Translations under genes and position numbers: made by a program
The notes under the pieces: model-generated
What the model saw: only the letters and a program-made list of their open reading frames with translations
Databases searched by the model: none
Told to the model about the DNA's origin: nothing
Assembly (NCBI RefSeq): GCF_009711045.1
Contig: NZ_WMJX01000002.1
Coordinates: 62,001 to 126,000 of the forward strand
Origin: Myroides albus
GTDB lineage: Bacteria > Bacteroidota > Bacteroidia > Flavobacteriales > Flavobacteriaceae
DNA: 64,000 bases
Direction: 5' to 3'
In this document: positions 1-7,662 of the stretch, piece after piece
How positions within the stretch are numbered: position 1 is the stretch's first letter
How the letters are laid out: each line of letters opens with the position of its first letter

Positions 1-73
1 ATATAATCCCTGCTACTCCAATAAGCATTAGCACGAATGCAAAAGTCTTCAATTTTTTTGAAAATGTGTACAT
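1..73 (-). CDS. actF: ActF subunit of alternative complex III, N-terminal fragment
   Basis: Only the first 24 codons are inside the window; the gene runs off the left edge. The fragment reads MYTFSKKLKTF followed by a hydrophobic stretch, which looks like the start of the first membrane helix. ActF is the second NrfD/PsrC-like quinol-binding membrane subunit of alternative complex III. Its place directly behind actE, 31 bp downstream on the same strand, is the normal order in flavobacteria. The identification rests mainly on this gene order plus the N-terminal look, because the fragment is too short for domain evidence. Confidence 0.75.
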   Translation of the reverse strand, partial: MYTFSKKLKTFAFVLMLIGVAGII

Positions 74-104
74 ATCTAAACTTTCAAATAAGTTTTACAA
101 TTTA

Positions 105-653
105 TTATTCTGATTTCAATTTTAAAACGTAATCTGTAACTAACCAACGCTCTTGTTGAGATAATTGATTAGAGTGAGATCCCATAGAATTCAAACCATA
201 AGTAATTACGTGATAAATTCCTCCTTCTGTAAGCTCACGATCTTTGTAGTTCGGAACTCCTAAGAATTTTTCCTTTTTCACCAAATTACCATTTCCATCT
301 CCTTTTGCACCATGACAAACAGAGCAGTAAATTGTATATAATTCTTTACCTTTCTCTAAGTTCTTATCAGCCTCCGCTAAAGGAGACTTCAAATTAACTT
401 TTGCCAAACTCAACCCTTCTGGTGTATCTGGGTAAGCTTCCGGTTCATATCCTCTTGGGATTGAACCTTCAGCAGGTAATTGTCCTTCTTTACCATTTTT
501 GAATACCGTAGTAGGTACCTCTGAATATGTCTCATATGCTACTGATTCGTACATATTTGGCATAAACTGATAATTAGGACGCTCTTTATTAAAACAAGAA
601 GTAGTCAATACTGATACTCCTACTAAAGCTACTATTTTATATATCGTATTCAT
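105..653 (-). CDS. actE: ActE, monohaem cytochrome c lipoprotein of alternative complex III
   Basis: This 182-residue protein is a periplasmic c-type cytochrome subunit of the ACIII quinol oxidase. A lipoprotein signal is seen (MNTIYKIVALVG, then LTTSC with Cys20 as lipidation site), so it is probably anchored by lipid. A single haem site CSVCH lies at residues 110-114 and a candidate axial Met is in the motif NSMG near residue 157. I chose the Met at 653 because it begins the signal peptide directly; an in-frame Met six codons upstream would overlap the end of actD by 11 bp. It lies between actD and actF in the operon. In the family it takes electrons from the iron-sulphur/haem core and passes them to a terminal oxidase. 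Confidence 0.9.
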   Translation of the reverse strand: MNTIYKIVALVGVSVLTTSCFNKERPNYQFMPNMYESVAYETYSEVPTTVFKNGKEGQLPAEGSIPRGYEPEAYPDTPEGLSLAKVNLKSPLAEADKNLEKGKELYTIYCSVCHGAKGDGNGNLVKKEKFLGVPNYKDRELTEGGIYHVITYGLNSMGSHSNQLSQQERWLVTDYVLKLKSE

Positions 654-660
654 TCTACAA

Positions 661-1182
661 TTACTTTTCAATTACTTTAACTTCAACTGCTCCAGTTTTT
701 TTGAAGAACTCAATAGCAGAATCTTCATCTCCTTTTAAAGCAACTTCCATTAAAAAGTGATCATCCGTTGTTCTTACATCTGGATTTTCAGCCTCTTTAA
801 AAGGCCATAATTTACTTCTCATAAAGAAAGTAAGTACCATTAAGTGAGCTGAAAATAATACAGTCATCTCAAACATAATTGGAACGAAAGCTGGCATATT
901 TTGAATAAAACTCATACTCGGTTTTCCTCCAATATCTTGTGGCCAATCAATAATCATAATGTAATACATCATAAATGTACCGAAAGCTAAACCAACTAAT
1001 CCGTACAAGAAAGCACAAATAGCAATTCTCGTTGGCTTTAACCCCATTGCTTTGTCAAGACCATGCACTGGGAAAGGAGTGTATATTTCTTCGATATGAT
1101 GTTCAGCTGCTTTTGTTTCTTTTACTGCATCTAACAATACATCATCATCATTGTATATTGCGTAAATTACTTTATTACTCAT
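661..1182 (-). CDS. actD: ActD, DUF3341 membrane subunit of alternative complex III
   Basis: The 173-residue protein matches the ActD/DUF3341 type: a soluble N-terminal part beginning MSNKVIYAIYNDDD, then two membrane helices at about residues 55-80 and 95-120, and a short cytoplasmic tail. The segment around the first helix (KPTRIAICAFLYGLVGLAFG) is typical. It has no cofactor motif; in the known complex it is a structural subunit packed against ActC/ActF. It is separated by 6 bp from actC and ends a few bases before actE, so it is co-transcribed with them. Confidence 0.9.
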   Translation of the reverse strand: MSNKVIYAIYNDDDVLLDAVKETKAAEHHIEEIYTPFPVHGLDKAMGLKPTRIAICAFLYGLVGLAFGTFMMYYIMIIDWPQDIGGKPSMSFIQNMPAFVPIMFEMTVLFSAHLMVLTFFMRSKLWPFKEAENPDVRTTDDHFLMEVALKGDEDSAIEFFKKTGAVEVKVIEK

Positions 1183-1188
1183 AGCGAA

Positions 1189-2598
1189 TTAATGATTTAA
1201 AGATTGATGATTTTCTTTGCTGTCTCTCTCCTTTTTGTAGTACTCTCCTGAAGATTTCAAGATAGTCTTCACCTCTGCCTGTGCAATTACAGGGAAACTT
1301 CTTGAATACAACAAGAACAATACAAAGAAGAAACCAATAGTTCCAATATAAATACCTGCATCAACAAAAGTTGGCTGGAACATTGTCCAAGATGAAGGTA
1401 AATAATCTCTGTGTAATGAAGTAACGATAATTACGAAACGCTCAAACCACATCCCAACGTTTACAACTAAAGAGATAATAAACGAAGCCATAATGTTAGT
1501 TCTAATTTTCTTAAACCACATTACCTGTGGTGAAACAACGTTACAAGTCATCATTAAGAAATATGACCACCAGTAAGGTCCTGTTGCACGGTTTAAGAAT
1601 GCGTATTGCTCATATTCTACTCCAGAATACCATGCTACCCATAACTCAGTGATATAAGCAACCCCTACAATAGATCCTGTGATCATTACAATAATGTTCA
1701 TCAACTCTATATGTTGAATTGTAATATACGCTTCTAAGTTAGATACTTTTCTCATAATGATCAACAAGGTAGTAACCATCGCGAATCCAGAGAAAATTGC
1801 ACCAGCAACGAAGTATGGAGGTAGAATAGTCGTATGCCATCCAGGAATAACTGAAGTAGCAAAGTCAAAAGATACAATCGTGTGTACAGAAAGTACAAGA
1901 GGAGTAGCTAAACCAGCTAAAACTAATGATACTTCCTCAAAACGCTGCCAGTCTTTTGCACGACCTGACCAACCAAATGATAAAATTGAATATACTCTTT
2001 TTGTAAATGGCGTTATAGCTCTATCACGTAACATTGCAAAGTCAGGTAGTAAACCAGTCCACCAGAAAACTAATGATACTGATAAATACGTAGAGATCGC
2101 AAATACGTCCCATAATAATGGCGAGTTAAAGTTAACCCATAATGATCCGAACTGGTTTGGTAAAGGTAAAACCCAGTATCCTAACCAAGGACGTCCCATG
2201 TGAATAATAGGGAAAAGACCAGCCTGAACTACAGAGAAAATTGTCATTGCCTCTGCAGAACGGTTAATTGCCATTCTCCATTTTTGTCTAAATAATAATA
2301 ATACGGCTGAAATAAGGGTACCAGCGTGACCGATACCTACCCACCAAACGAAATTGGTAATATCCCAAGCCCATCCAACTGTTTTATTTAATCCCCAAGT
2401 ACCAATACCTGTACCTATTGTATAAGCCATTGATCCTACTCCCCATAGAAACGCTAACAAAGCGATAGTGAATACTCTCCACCATAGTTTATTAGCTCTC
2501 CCTTCTACAGGTCTAGCCACATCCACAGTTATATCATGGTAAGTTTTCTCACCAATAACTAAAGGTTTTCTAATGGGTGCTTCGTAATGTGACGACAT
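1189..2598 (-). CDS. actC: ActC, NrfD/PsrC-like quinol-binding subunit of alternative complex III
   Basis: This 469-residue integral membrane protein has about ten hydrophobic helices and belongs to the NrfD/PsrC (polysulphide reductase membrane subunit) family. It binds quinol on the periplasmic side and delivers electrons to the ActB iron-sulphur clusters. Family-typical segments are visible, for example WWVGIGHAGTLISAVLLLF and HMGRPWLGYWVLPLPNQFG. The charged C-terminal tail is about 30 residues. It follows actB after 39 bp and precedes actD by 6 bp on the minus strand. Nothing is truncated. Confidence 0.93.
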   Translation of the reverse strand: MSSHYEAPIRKPLVIGEKTYHDITVDVARPVEGRANKLWWRVFTIALLAFLWGVGSMAYTIGTGIGTWGLNKTVGWAWDITNFVWWVGIGHAGTLISAVLLLFRQKWRMAINRSAEAMTIFSVVQAGLFPIIHMGRPWLGYWVLPLPNQFGSLWVNFNSPLLWDVFAISTYLSVSLVFWWTGLLPDFAMLRDRAITPFTKRVYSILSFGWSGRAKDWQRFEEVSLVLAGLATPLVLSVHTIVSFDFATSVIPGWHTTILPPYFVAGAIFSGFAMVTTLLIIMRKVSNLEAYITIQHIELMNIIVMITGSIVGVAYITELWVAWYSGVEYEQYAFLNRATGPYWWSYFLMMTCNVVSPQVMWFKKIRTNIMASFIISLVVNVGMWFERFVIIVTSLHRDYLPSSWTMFQPTFVDAGIYIGTIGFFFVLFLLYSRSFPVIAQAEVKTILKSSGEYYKKERDSKENHQSLNH

Positions 2599-2637
2599 AA
2601 TCCTTTATATGTTTCTTTAATTAATAATTCAAGTTAA

Positions 2638-5600
2638 TTACACGTTTCTAACTTTCACGTGATACACAACATTTGGTTTCGTACCAATGTGCTCTAATAA
2701 GTGGTATGAACGATCTGATTCTACTAATTCTACAATATCAGAATCCTTATCATTGACATCTCCAAATACCATAGCTCCGCTTGAACAAGCAGCCGAACAT
2801 GCAGTCTCAAATTCATTTGGACGTACTGCTCTACCTTCGTTCTTAGCTTTTAAGATTGTAGCTTGAGTCATTTGAATACACAATGAACATTTCTCCATTA
2901 CCCCTCTTGAACGAACTACTACGTCTGGATTCAATACCATACGACCTAAATCGTCATTCATATTGAAATCAAACTCATTATTCTGAGAATATAAGAACCA
3001 GTTGAAACGTCTTACTTTATAAGGACAGTTGTTTGCACAATATCTTGTACCTACACAACGGTTATAAGCCATGTGGTTTTGTCCTTGACGACCATGAGAT
3101 GTTGCTGCTACTGGACACACAGTCTCACATGGAGCGTGATTACAGTGTTGACACATCACAGGTTGGAATGCTACTTGTGGGTTATCTGCTGGATTTTCTA
3201 AATCATAGAAAGCACTGCGATACTCACTTAATCCTTTAGCATCTTTTTTCTTTTGAACATCTCCATCAAATGTATCTTCTGATGAATAGTATCTATCAAT
3301 ACGCAACCAGTGCATATCTCTACTTCTTCTAACTTCAGATTTACCTACTACTGGTACGTTATTCTCTGCGTGACATGCAATAACACAAGCCCCACATCCT
3401 GTACAAGCGTTTAAGTCAATAGATAAATTAAAATGATGTCCTACTGTACGGTCAAACGATTCCCAAATATCAATAGTACGCGCTTTCACATTTTGGTGAT
3501 CGTAGCTTACCATTGGGAATACATTCCACTCTTCTGTATTTGCATTGAAAACATCAGCAGTAGTTTCTTTAATGATGTCATTTCTACTCATTAAAGTATT
3601 GTGTAACTGAACACAAGCAAATTCATGCATTCCATTACCTTTAGCTACGCTTACTGTCTGTACTTTATTAGCATTGAAATACAATTTGTATGCATTCACC
3701 CCAACTTGCATATCTTTCTTAAGAGCCTCTTTTCTTCCATATCCGAAAGCAAGACCAATAGTTCCAGGAGCTTGACCAGGTTGAATTAATGCAGGTACGT
3801 TTTCTAATGTAACACCATTTACAGTTAACGTAATATAGCTACCATCTAAACCACCATTAGCAACATGTTTATTCACGATTCCTAACGCTTCTGCATCTAC
3901 ACGAGCTACAGTTGCATAGTTATCCCAAGAAGCACGGCTAATTGGATCTGGGAACTCTTGTAACCAAGGGTTATTTGCTTGTTGCCCATCTCCCATACCT
4001 GTTTTAGTATAGAATACTAATTCAAAGTCACCTTCTTTCTTAGCTTTAGCAACTGCATTAGCAGCAGAAGTAAAGTCAGCGTTAGCAGATACTTTGTTTA
4101 AATCTCCGAAAGTAGCAAATCCATCGTGAACAATTTTATTCCAAGTTTTGTTTGAAATAGTAGCTTGTCCAACAGATTTTACGTAATCGTAATAAGGAGT
4201 ATTATTATTTGTCCACAACAATAATGCGTCTTGGAATTGACGAGTATCGAATAAAGGACGGATAGTTGGCTGAGTAACTGAGTAGTGACCTTTTTTGATC
4301 ACAACATCACCCCAAGACTCTAAGTAATGTGGAGCAGCTGCAGCAATAGTTGAAACTAATGCAGTTTCGTCTTCTTTCATAGAGAAATCTACAGACAAAT
4401 CAACATTTTTCAAAGCCTCAGCAAATGCCTCTCCATTAGCTAAAGAATAAACAGGGTTAACGTTAGACATAATTAAAGTATGAACTTTACCAGCAGTCAT
4501 GTCTTTTATCAACTGAGCTACTGCTGCGTCATTACCTTGTCTAACAAATTTAGTTTGCTCTGGTAAGAAAGCCTTAGATCCTAAAGCTTCATTAATAGCA
4601 AACACAAGTAGTTGTGCATTTACATCGTCGATTCCACTTACAAGAACACCATTACTTCCAGCAGCTTTCAATTGTTGAGCAGCTTTCTTAATAGCTTCAT
4701 CATAAGCAGTACCGTTAGTACTTACATTAGCACCTACTACTATATTGTAAATTTTAACCAAAGCAGCCTTTAAGTCTGCAGAGTTTAAAGGAAGTCTAAC
4801 GTCAGCGTTAGCTCCACTTAAAGACATATTAGATTCAAGTTGAATGTGCTTAGACATTACTTTTCTCTCATCTGTATTTCTCTTTGGAATACGTTTTTGC
4901 GCATAAGCAGAATCATACCCTCCACCTTGCCAGTCACCTAAGAAATCAGCATCTACCGAAACAATCACATCAGCTTGACTAAAGTCATAATCAGCTAACC
5001 CTCTCGTTCCATAAGCTTTCTCGTAAGCGTCTAAAGCAGAAGATGAAGATACTGCATCGTATACAACATGCTTAGCAGTTGGATAAGCCGCAACAAACTC
5101 TCCTATTAATTTATCAGTAGAAGGACTTGCCATTGTATTAGTCAACAACACAATATTCCCTCCTTTTGATTTAGCATCTTCTAAACTAGCTTTAACTTTT
5201 ACATCTACATCATCCCAAGTAGTATCTTTTCCAGACACTTTAGGTTGTTTAAGACGTAAACTATCATACATCGTTAATACAGATGCATTCACACGAGCAT
5301 TAGCTCCTGAATATGCACCAGCTAATTTATTGTTATCAATCTTGATTGGACGACCTTCACGAGTTTTAACTAAAACGTTCACGAAATCAAATCCATCAGC
5401 AACCGTAGTAGCATAGTAATCAGCCACACCAGGAACAATCTCATCCGGCTGTACAACGTACGGAATAGATTTTACTACAGGCCCTTCACAAGCAGCTAAA
5501 GTAGCAGCCGCAGTAGAGAAACCTACATATTTCAAAAAGTCTCGACGAGTTGTAGAAGACGAAGACAATTTGTCTTTATCACCAAGGAATTCATCTGTAG

Positions 5601-5700
5601 GAATCTCCTCAACAAACTCATTATCTCTTAGCGTCTCAACAATAGAACTATTTTCGTTCAGCTCTTCAACACTTTTCCAGTATTTTTTGTTTGATGCCAT
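2638..5700 (-). CDS. actB: ActB, molybdopterin-oxidoreductase-like iron-sulphur subunit of alternative complex III
   Basis: This 1020-residue protein is the fused ActB: an N-terminal molybdopterin-oxidoreductase-like domain (which carries no Mo cofactor in studied ACIII) and a C-terminal ferredoxin-like domain. A twin-arginine signal is seen after a 50-residue N-terminal extension (TTRRDFLKYVGFS, Arg52-Arg53), ending in LAAC at Cys71, so Tat export and lipidation are plausible. Four groups of cysteines follow from about residue 766 to 970: CTGCGACVIAC, CQHCNHAPCETVCP, CVGTRYCANNCP and CSLC followed by CSAAC, enough for 3Fe-4S/4Fe-4S clusters. It lies between actA and actC with short gaps. Its length is normal for the Bacteroidota form. 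Confidence 0.95.
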   Translation of the reverse strand: MASNKKYWKSVEELNENSSIVETLRDNEFVEEIPTDEFLGDKDKLSSSSTTRRDFLKYVGFSTAAATLAACEGPVVKSIPYVVQPDEIVPGVADYYATTVADGFDFVNVLVKTREGRPIKIDNNKLAGAYSGANARVNASVLTMYDSLRLKQPKVSGKDTTWDDVDVKVKASLEDAKSKGGNIVLLTNTMASPSTDKLIGEFVAAYPTAKHVVYDAVSSSSALDAYEKAYGTRGLADYDFSQADVIVSVDADFLGDWQGGGYDSAYAQKRIPKRNTDERKVMSKHIQLESNMSLSGANADVRLPLNSADLKAALVKIYNIVVGANVSTNGTAYDEAIKKAAQQLKAAGSNGVLVSGIDDVNAQLLVFAINEALGSKAFLPEQTKFVRQGNDAAVAQLIKDMTAGKVHTLIMSNVNPVYSLANGEAFAEALKNVDLSVDFSMKEDETALVSTIAAAAPHYLESWGDVVIKKGHYSVTQPTIRPLFDTRQFQDALLLWTNNNTPYYDYVKSVGQATISNKTWNKIVHDGFATFGDLNKVSANADFTSAANAVAKAKKEGDFELVFYTKTGMGDGQQANNPWLQEFPDPISRASWDNYATVARVDAEALGIVNKHVANGGLDGSYITLTVNGVTLENVPALIQPGQAPGTIGLAFGYGRKEALKKDMQVGVNAYKLYFNANKVQTVSVAKGNGMHEFACVQLHNTLMSRNDIIKETTADVFNANTEEWNVFPMVSYDHQNVKARTIDIWESFDRTVGHHFNLSIDLNACTGCGACVIACHAENNVPVVGKSEVRRSRDMHWLRIDRYYSSEDTFDGDVQKKKDAKGLSEYRSAFYDLENPADNPQVAFQPVMCQHCNHAPCETVCPVAATSHGRQGQNHMAYNRCVGTRYCANNCPYKVRRFNWFLYSQNNEFDFNMNDDLGRMVLNPDVVVRSRGVMEKCSLCIQMTQATILKAKNEGRAVRPNEFETACSAACSSGAMVFGDVNDKDSDIVELVESDRSYHLLEHIGTKPNVVYHVKVRNV

Positions 5701-5738
5701 TGTATATATATATTAGCTTCTTTATTCTTTATTAATAA

Positions 5739-7022
5739 TTAATAGTGACATTTACCACATTCTAATCCACCCATATCAGCAACAGTCAACTTCTCTTTGT
5801 TGTACTTACCTGCTAACTCTTTGTGAATTTTAGCGTAATACTCATTATTCTCTAACTTAACATCTGTTTTTCTATGACAATCAATACACCATCCCATAGT
5901 TAATGGAGAGTGTTGTCTCATGATTTCCATTTCTTCAACTGGACCGTGACAAGTTTGACACTCTAATCCAGCAACATTTACGTGTTGAGAGTGATTGTAA
6001 TAAGCAAAGTCAGGAAGGTTGTGAATACGTACCCATTTAACTGGCTTCTCTTTTCCAGTGTATTTTTGAGCATCAGCATCCCATCCTACAGCGTCATATA
6101 ATTTTTGAATCTCTCCTGTATAAAACTCTGGAGTGTATTTTCCATAGTCTTTTCCAGCTTCACCTGTAAACTCAGAAATATTCTTATGACAGTTCATACA
6201 AACATTCAATGAAGGAATACCTGAAGTCTTACTTGAACGCGCAGCTGAGTGACAGTATTTACAATCAATACCATTATCTCCTGCGTGTATTTTGTGAGAG
6301 AAGTGAATTGGCTGAACAGGTTCATACCCTTTATCAACACCAATTTGCATCATATATCCAAAAGCAAAATAAGAACCAACTAAAACCATTACAATAACTG
6401 AAACGATTACTAAAAATTGATTTTTTACAAATGCTTTCCATATAGAAGTGCGTTGTATAATTTCATGCTCAAATCCATTAGTTTCAATTACTTTCTTAAG
6501 TACCTTACGTACAGAGAAAAGCATTGTTACTAACATCAATAAAACAACAACAAGCGCTCCTAATACTACAATATTAGAAACAGCATCAGCTTTACTCGCC
6601 CCACCTTGTGATGAAGCTCCGCTATCTGTTACTACTGGAGCCGCTGCCTTTTCCTCTGAAGTATAGGCAAGAATATTATCAATGTCTTCATCTGATAACT
6701 CAGGGAAGTCATTCATAGGCACGCTATTCCACTCCTCAAATAATTTAACAGCTGTAGCGTCCCCTGATTTAATCAAAGACGAACTACTTTTAATCCATTT
6801 ATGTAGCCACTCTACATCTCCGTCGTGACGTTCCACTACTCCACGAAGAGCTGGTCCAGTAGATTTTGCATCTAACTTGTGACATGCAGCACACTTAGAA
6901 TTGAACAATTCCTTACCTTTTGCTGCATCCTGAGCAAATGAAATTGTCGTAAACGATAGCATTAACGCTAAACAAAAGAATAAAATCTTTGAAAACGAAT
7001 TATGGTTACCCACTTTTTTCAT
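5739..7022 (-). CDS. actA: ActA, hexahaem membrane-anchored cytochrome c of alternative complex III
   Basis: This is the first gene of the ACIII operon, 427 residues. A signal peptide ends near Ala30 (TTISFAQ). A class I cytochrome c domain follows, with haem motif CAACH at 44-48 and a likely axial Met near 103. Then come membrane helices at about 149-170 and 203-224, and a pentahaem domain with CKYCH (254-258), CMNCH (275-279), CQTCH (355-359), CIDCH (379-383) and CGKCH (422-426), the last almost at the C-terminus. Six haems in total. In the family ActA receives electrons from the ActB clusters and passes them to ActE. A TAnnTTTG promoter element lies about 90 bp upstream. Confidence 0.94.
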   Translation of the reverse strand: MKKVGNHNSFSKILFFCLALMLSFTTISFAQDAAKGKELFNSKCAACHKLDAKSTGPALRGVVERHDGDVEWLHKWIKSSSSLIKSGDATAVKLFEEWNSVPMNDFPELSDEDIDNILAYTSEEKAAAPVVTDSGASSQGGASKADAVSNIVVLGALVVVLLMLVTMLFSVRKVLKKVIETNGFEHEIIQRTSIWKAFVKNQFLVIVSVIVMVLVGSYFAFGYMMQIGVDKGYEPVQPIHFSHKIHAGDNGIDCKYCHSAARSSKTSGIPSLNVCMNCHKNISEFTGEAGKDYGKYTPEFYTGEIQKLYDAVGWDADAQKYTGKEKPVKWVRIHNLPDFAYYNHSQHVNVAGLECQTCHGPVEEMEIMRQHSPLTMGWCIDCHRKTDVKLENNEYYAKIHKELAGKYNKEKLTVADMGGLECGKCHY

Positions 7023-7108
7023 AGTTATAAAATGATTTTCAACTAAATTTGGTCTTTTTTAACAGCCAATTAGACCGCTATCTTATACACCTTATTTACA
7101 AACTCCGA

Positions 7109-7116
7109 CAAAAATA
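7109..7116 (-). promoter_or_regulatory. Candidate -7 element for the act operon
   Basis: On the minus strand this reads TATTTTTG, an exact match to the Bacteroidota -7 consensus TAnnTTTG. It would place transcription start near 7100 and give a leader of about 80 nt before actA. A clear -33 TTTG is not seen at the expected distance. Confidence 0.5.
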
Positions 7117-7213
7117 CAATTTATGAATTACTCTAAAAACCTTTACAGCCCTTTAAACATAATTTATACGCGTTCTAAATAGAGTATATCAAACAACTTT
7201 TGCAGATTAATTG

Positions 7214-7221
7214 TATTTTTG
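7214..7221 (+). promoter_or_regulatory. Candidate -7 element for the SPOR-domain gene
   Basis: TATTTTTG matches TAnnTTTG exactly. A TTTTG at 7198-7202 is too close to be an ideal -33 box. The leader would be only about 12 nt, which favours the Met at 7240 as start. Confidence 0.5.
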
Positions 7222-7239
7222 TACCAAATACATTTCATT

Positions 7240-7620
7240 ATGAGAATTTTAAGAGTTTTTTTTGCAATTGGTATTACAGTTTTAAGCATTTCTGAAATTG
7301 GTGCTCAAAACAAAAATGTTGTAGTAAACGAACCCACTAAAGTCACAGAGTTAGTGGAATACAAGAAAAAACACAACAATAACATTTCTACCAATGACAA
7401 GTTCAGATTGCAAATATTTTATGGCAAAGGTTCTGAGGCTAAACAAGCACTTGCTTCCTTTAGAAGTTTGCATCCAGAGATCGATGCTACTATCACTTAT
7501 AGCACTCCTTCTTATAAAGTAATGGCAGGTAATTTTAAAACGAGAATTGAAGCTGAAAGAAATCTAAAAATTGTCAAGAAAAGTTTTCCAAACACTTTGC
7601 TTATTAGACCAGGAAGATAA
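7240..7620 (+). CDS. Exported SPOR-domain protein
   Basis: The protein is 126 residues from the Met at 7240 (MRILRVFFAIGITVLSI). It has a signal peptide ending around EIGAQ, a short linker, and a C-terminal SPOR-like domain from about residue 50 (FRLQIFYGKGSEAKQAL ... YKVMAGNFKTRIEAERNL). SPOR domains bind denuded glycan strands of peptidoglycan, often at the division site; the specific role of this protein is not known. The start was chosen because a promoter -7 element sits 19 bp upstream and the signal peptide starts there. It ends in a strong bidirectional terminator shared with leuS. Confidence 0.85.
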   Translation: MRILRVFFAIGITVLSISEIGAQNKNVVVNEPTKVTELVEYKKKHNNNISTNDKFRLQIFYGKGSEAKQALASFRSLHPEIDATITYSTPSYKVMAGNFKTRIEAERNLKIVKKSFPNTLLIRPGR

Positions 7621-7622
7621 AA

Positions 7623-7652
7623 AAAAACGAGCATTTAAAAATGCTCGTTTTT
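7623..7652. terminator. Bidirectional rho-independent terminator
   Basis: A perfect 14-bp stem (7623-7636 with 7639-7652) around CGAGCATTT has A and T tracts on its two sides, so it can end both the SPOR gene (+) and leuS (-), which converge here. Confidence 0.9.
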
Positions 7653-7662
7653 TATTTTATCA

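Noticed and set aside
1757..2203. 148-codon open frame on the plus strand
   Set aside because: It lies wholly antisense to actC; its protein has no recognisable domain and the actC reading is certain.
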